A DNA stretch of 35,008 bases from Elysia marginata (lineage: Eukaryota > Mollusca > Gastropoda > Plakobranchidae), in the NCBI GenBank assembly GCA_019649035.1, contig BMAT01000127.1:310910-345917 (forward strand), written 5' to 3'. This document shows, piece after piece, positions 34,557-35,008 of the stretch; within the stretch, counting starts at the first letter, position 1, and every line of letters starts with the position of its first letter. The position numbers and the translations under genes are program-made. The notes beneath the pieces are model-generated. The model saw nothing but the letters and a program-made list of their open reading frames with translations. It was not told the origin of the DNA and ran no database searches.

Positions 34557-35008
34557 TAATTATGCCAAGGTCCTATTCGGTATTTAATGGAATGGTGATT
34601 GCCCTCAATGGCTTCTGATCTACGAGTGGATTTTTAGTACTGTAGCTCGGAGTTTTATTTAATGTATAATACAAACATCTTCTTTTACAAAAATATTTTG
34701 TTAACCTTGTTTTGAGCAATACGTTTTTTTTTCTGGGATTGCATCTTCTCATTTTTGTGTCTGCCTCCATTTCCACGACACAGTTAAGACGCCAGCAATT
34801 AAACAATTCTATTAAAAGTGGCTAATGCAGTTTTTCTGTACCACAATGCGCGTCTTCTTTATGGGTCGTCAAAGTAATTCTAAAATACTGACTTAGGACT
34901 CGCCTTCTTCTTTTATTTTATTCGATGTTTCATAAAAGGCCTTTTTTGTTTTTAAAGTAGAGCAACAATACTATGGGCCTAAGTATACAGTACTAAAATA
35001 GAATAAGT
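34557..35008. other. non-coding right end of window
   Basis: No gene or repeat was recognised; the minus frame 34573-34806 has no motif. Confidence 0.45.

Overview
The window looks like AT-rich, gene-poor animal nuclear DNA, most likely from a mollusc and probably a gastropod. The evidence is spliceosomal intron signals (a polypyrimidine tract with CAG acceptor, GT donors), many tri- and dinucleotide microsatellites, tRNA-derived SINEs, and a 5'-truncated LINE of a type I associate with gastropods and other marine invertebrates. The species assignment is inference from memory; no search was run. No bacterial-style operons, CRISPR array, rRNA or intact tRNA gene was seen.

Only one host protein-coding exon is well supported: a first coding exon on the minus strand (CDS 12646-12762, exon 12646-12909). 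Its 39 codons match the start of a spectrin-family actin-binding CH domain, closest to beta-heavy spectrin (karst/SPTBN5 type). It has a clean acceptor upstream, an in-frame stop before the ATG and a GT donor. The downstream exons were not found, so the 12.6 kb to its left is probably the first coding intron and may run out of the window. A possible exon of unknown identity touches the left edge (1-79).

Mobile and repeat content by region: a 103-bp near-perfect foldback palindrome at 1195-1411 followed by a TAA-rich microsatellite; a complete tRNA-SINE with 13-bp target-site duplications at 7210-7480; a cluster of three diverged copies of one repeat family at 11795-12372, with a fourth near 31.6 kb; mirrored CTG/CTA and TAG/CAG arrays around a 150-base N gap at 17.9-18.65 kb; a LINE reverse-transcriptase 3' fragment with an open 282-codon frame and perfect 12-bp target-site duplications at 21150-22047; a CAG/TAG array just downstream; GA/CT arrays near 24.6, 28.2 and 29.9 kb; a 76-bp hairpin at 32674-32749; and an inverted-repeat element at 34195-34556.

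Possible regulatory DNA: a TATA plus initiator arrangement near 10508-10543, a 20-bp perfect palindrome with inverted CCAAT/E2F-like halves at 20697-20716, and a CpG-rich block with GC and CCAAT boxes at 33660-33830. None is tied to a visible gene. I found no convincing new multi-gene system. The strongest unexplained structures are the 1.2-kb palindrome, the 34.2-kb inverted-repeat element and the 32.7-kb hairpin.
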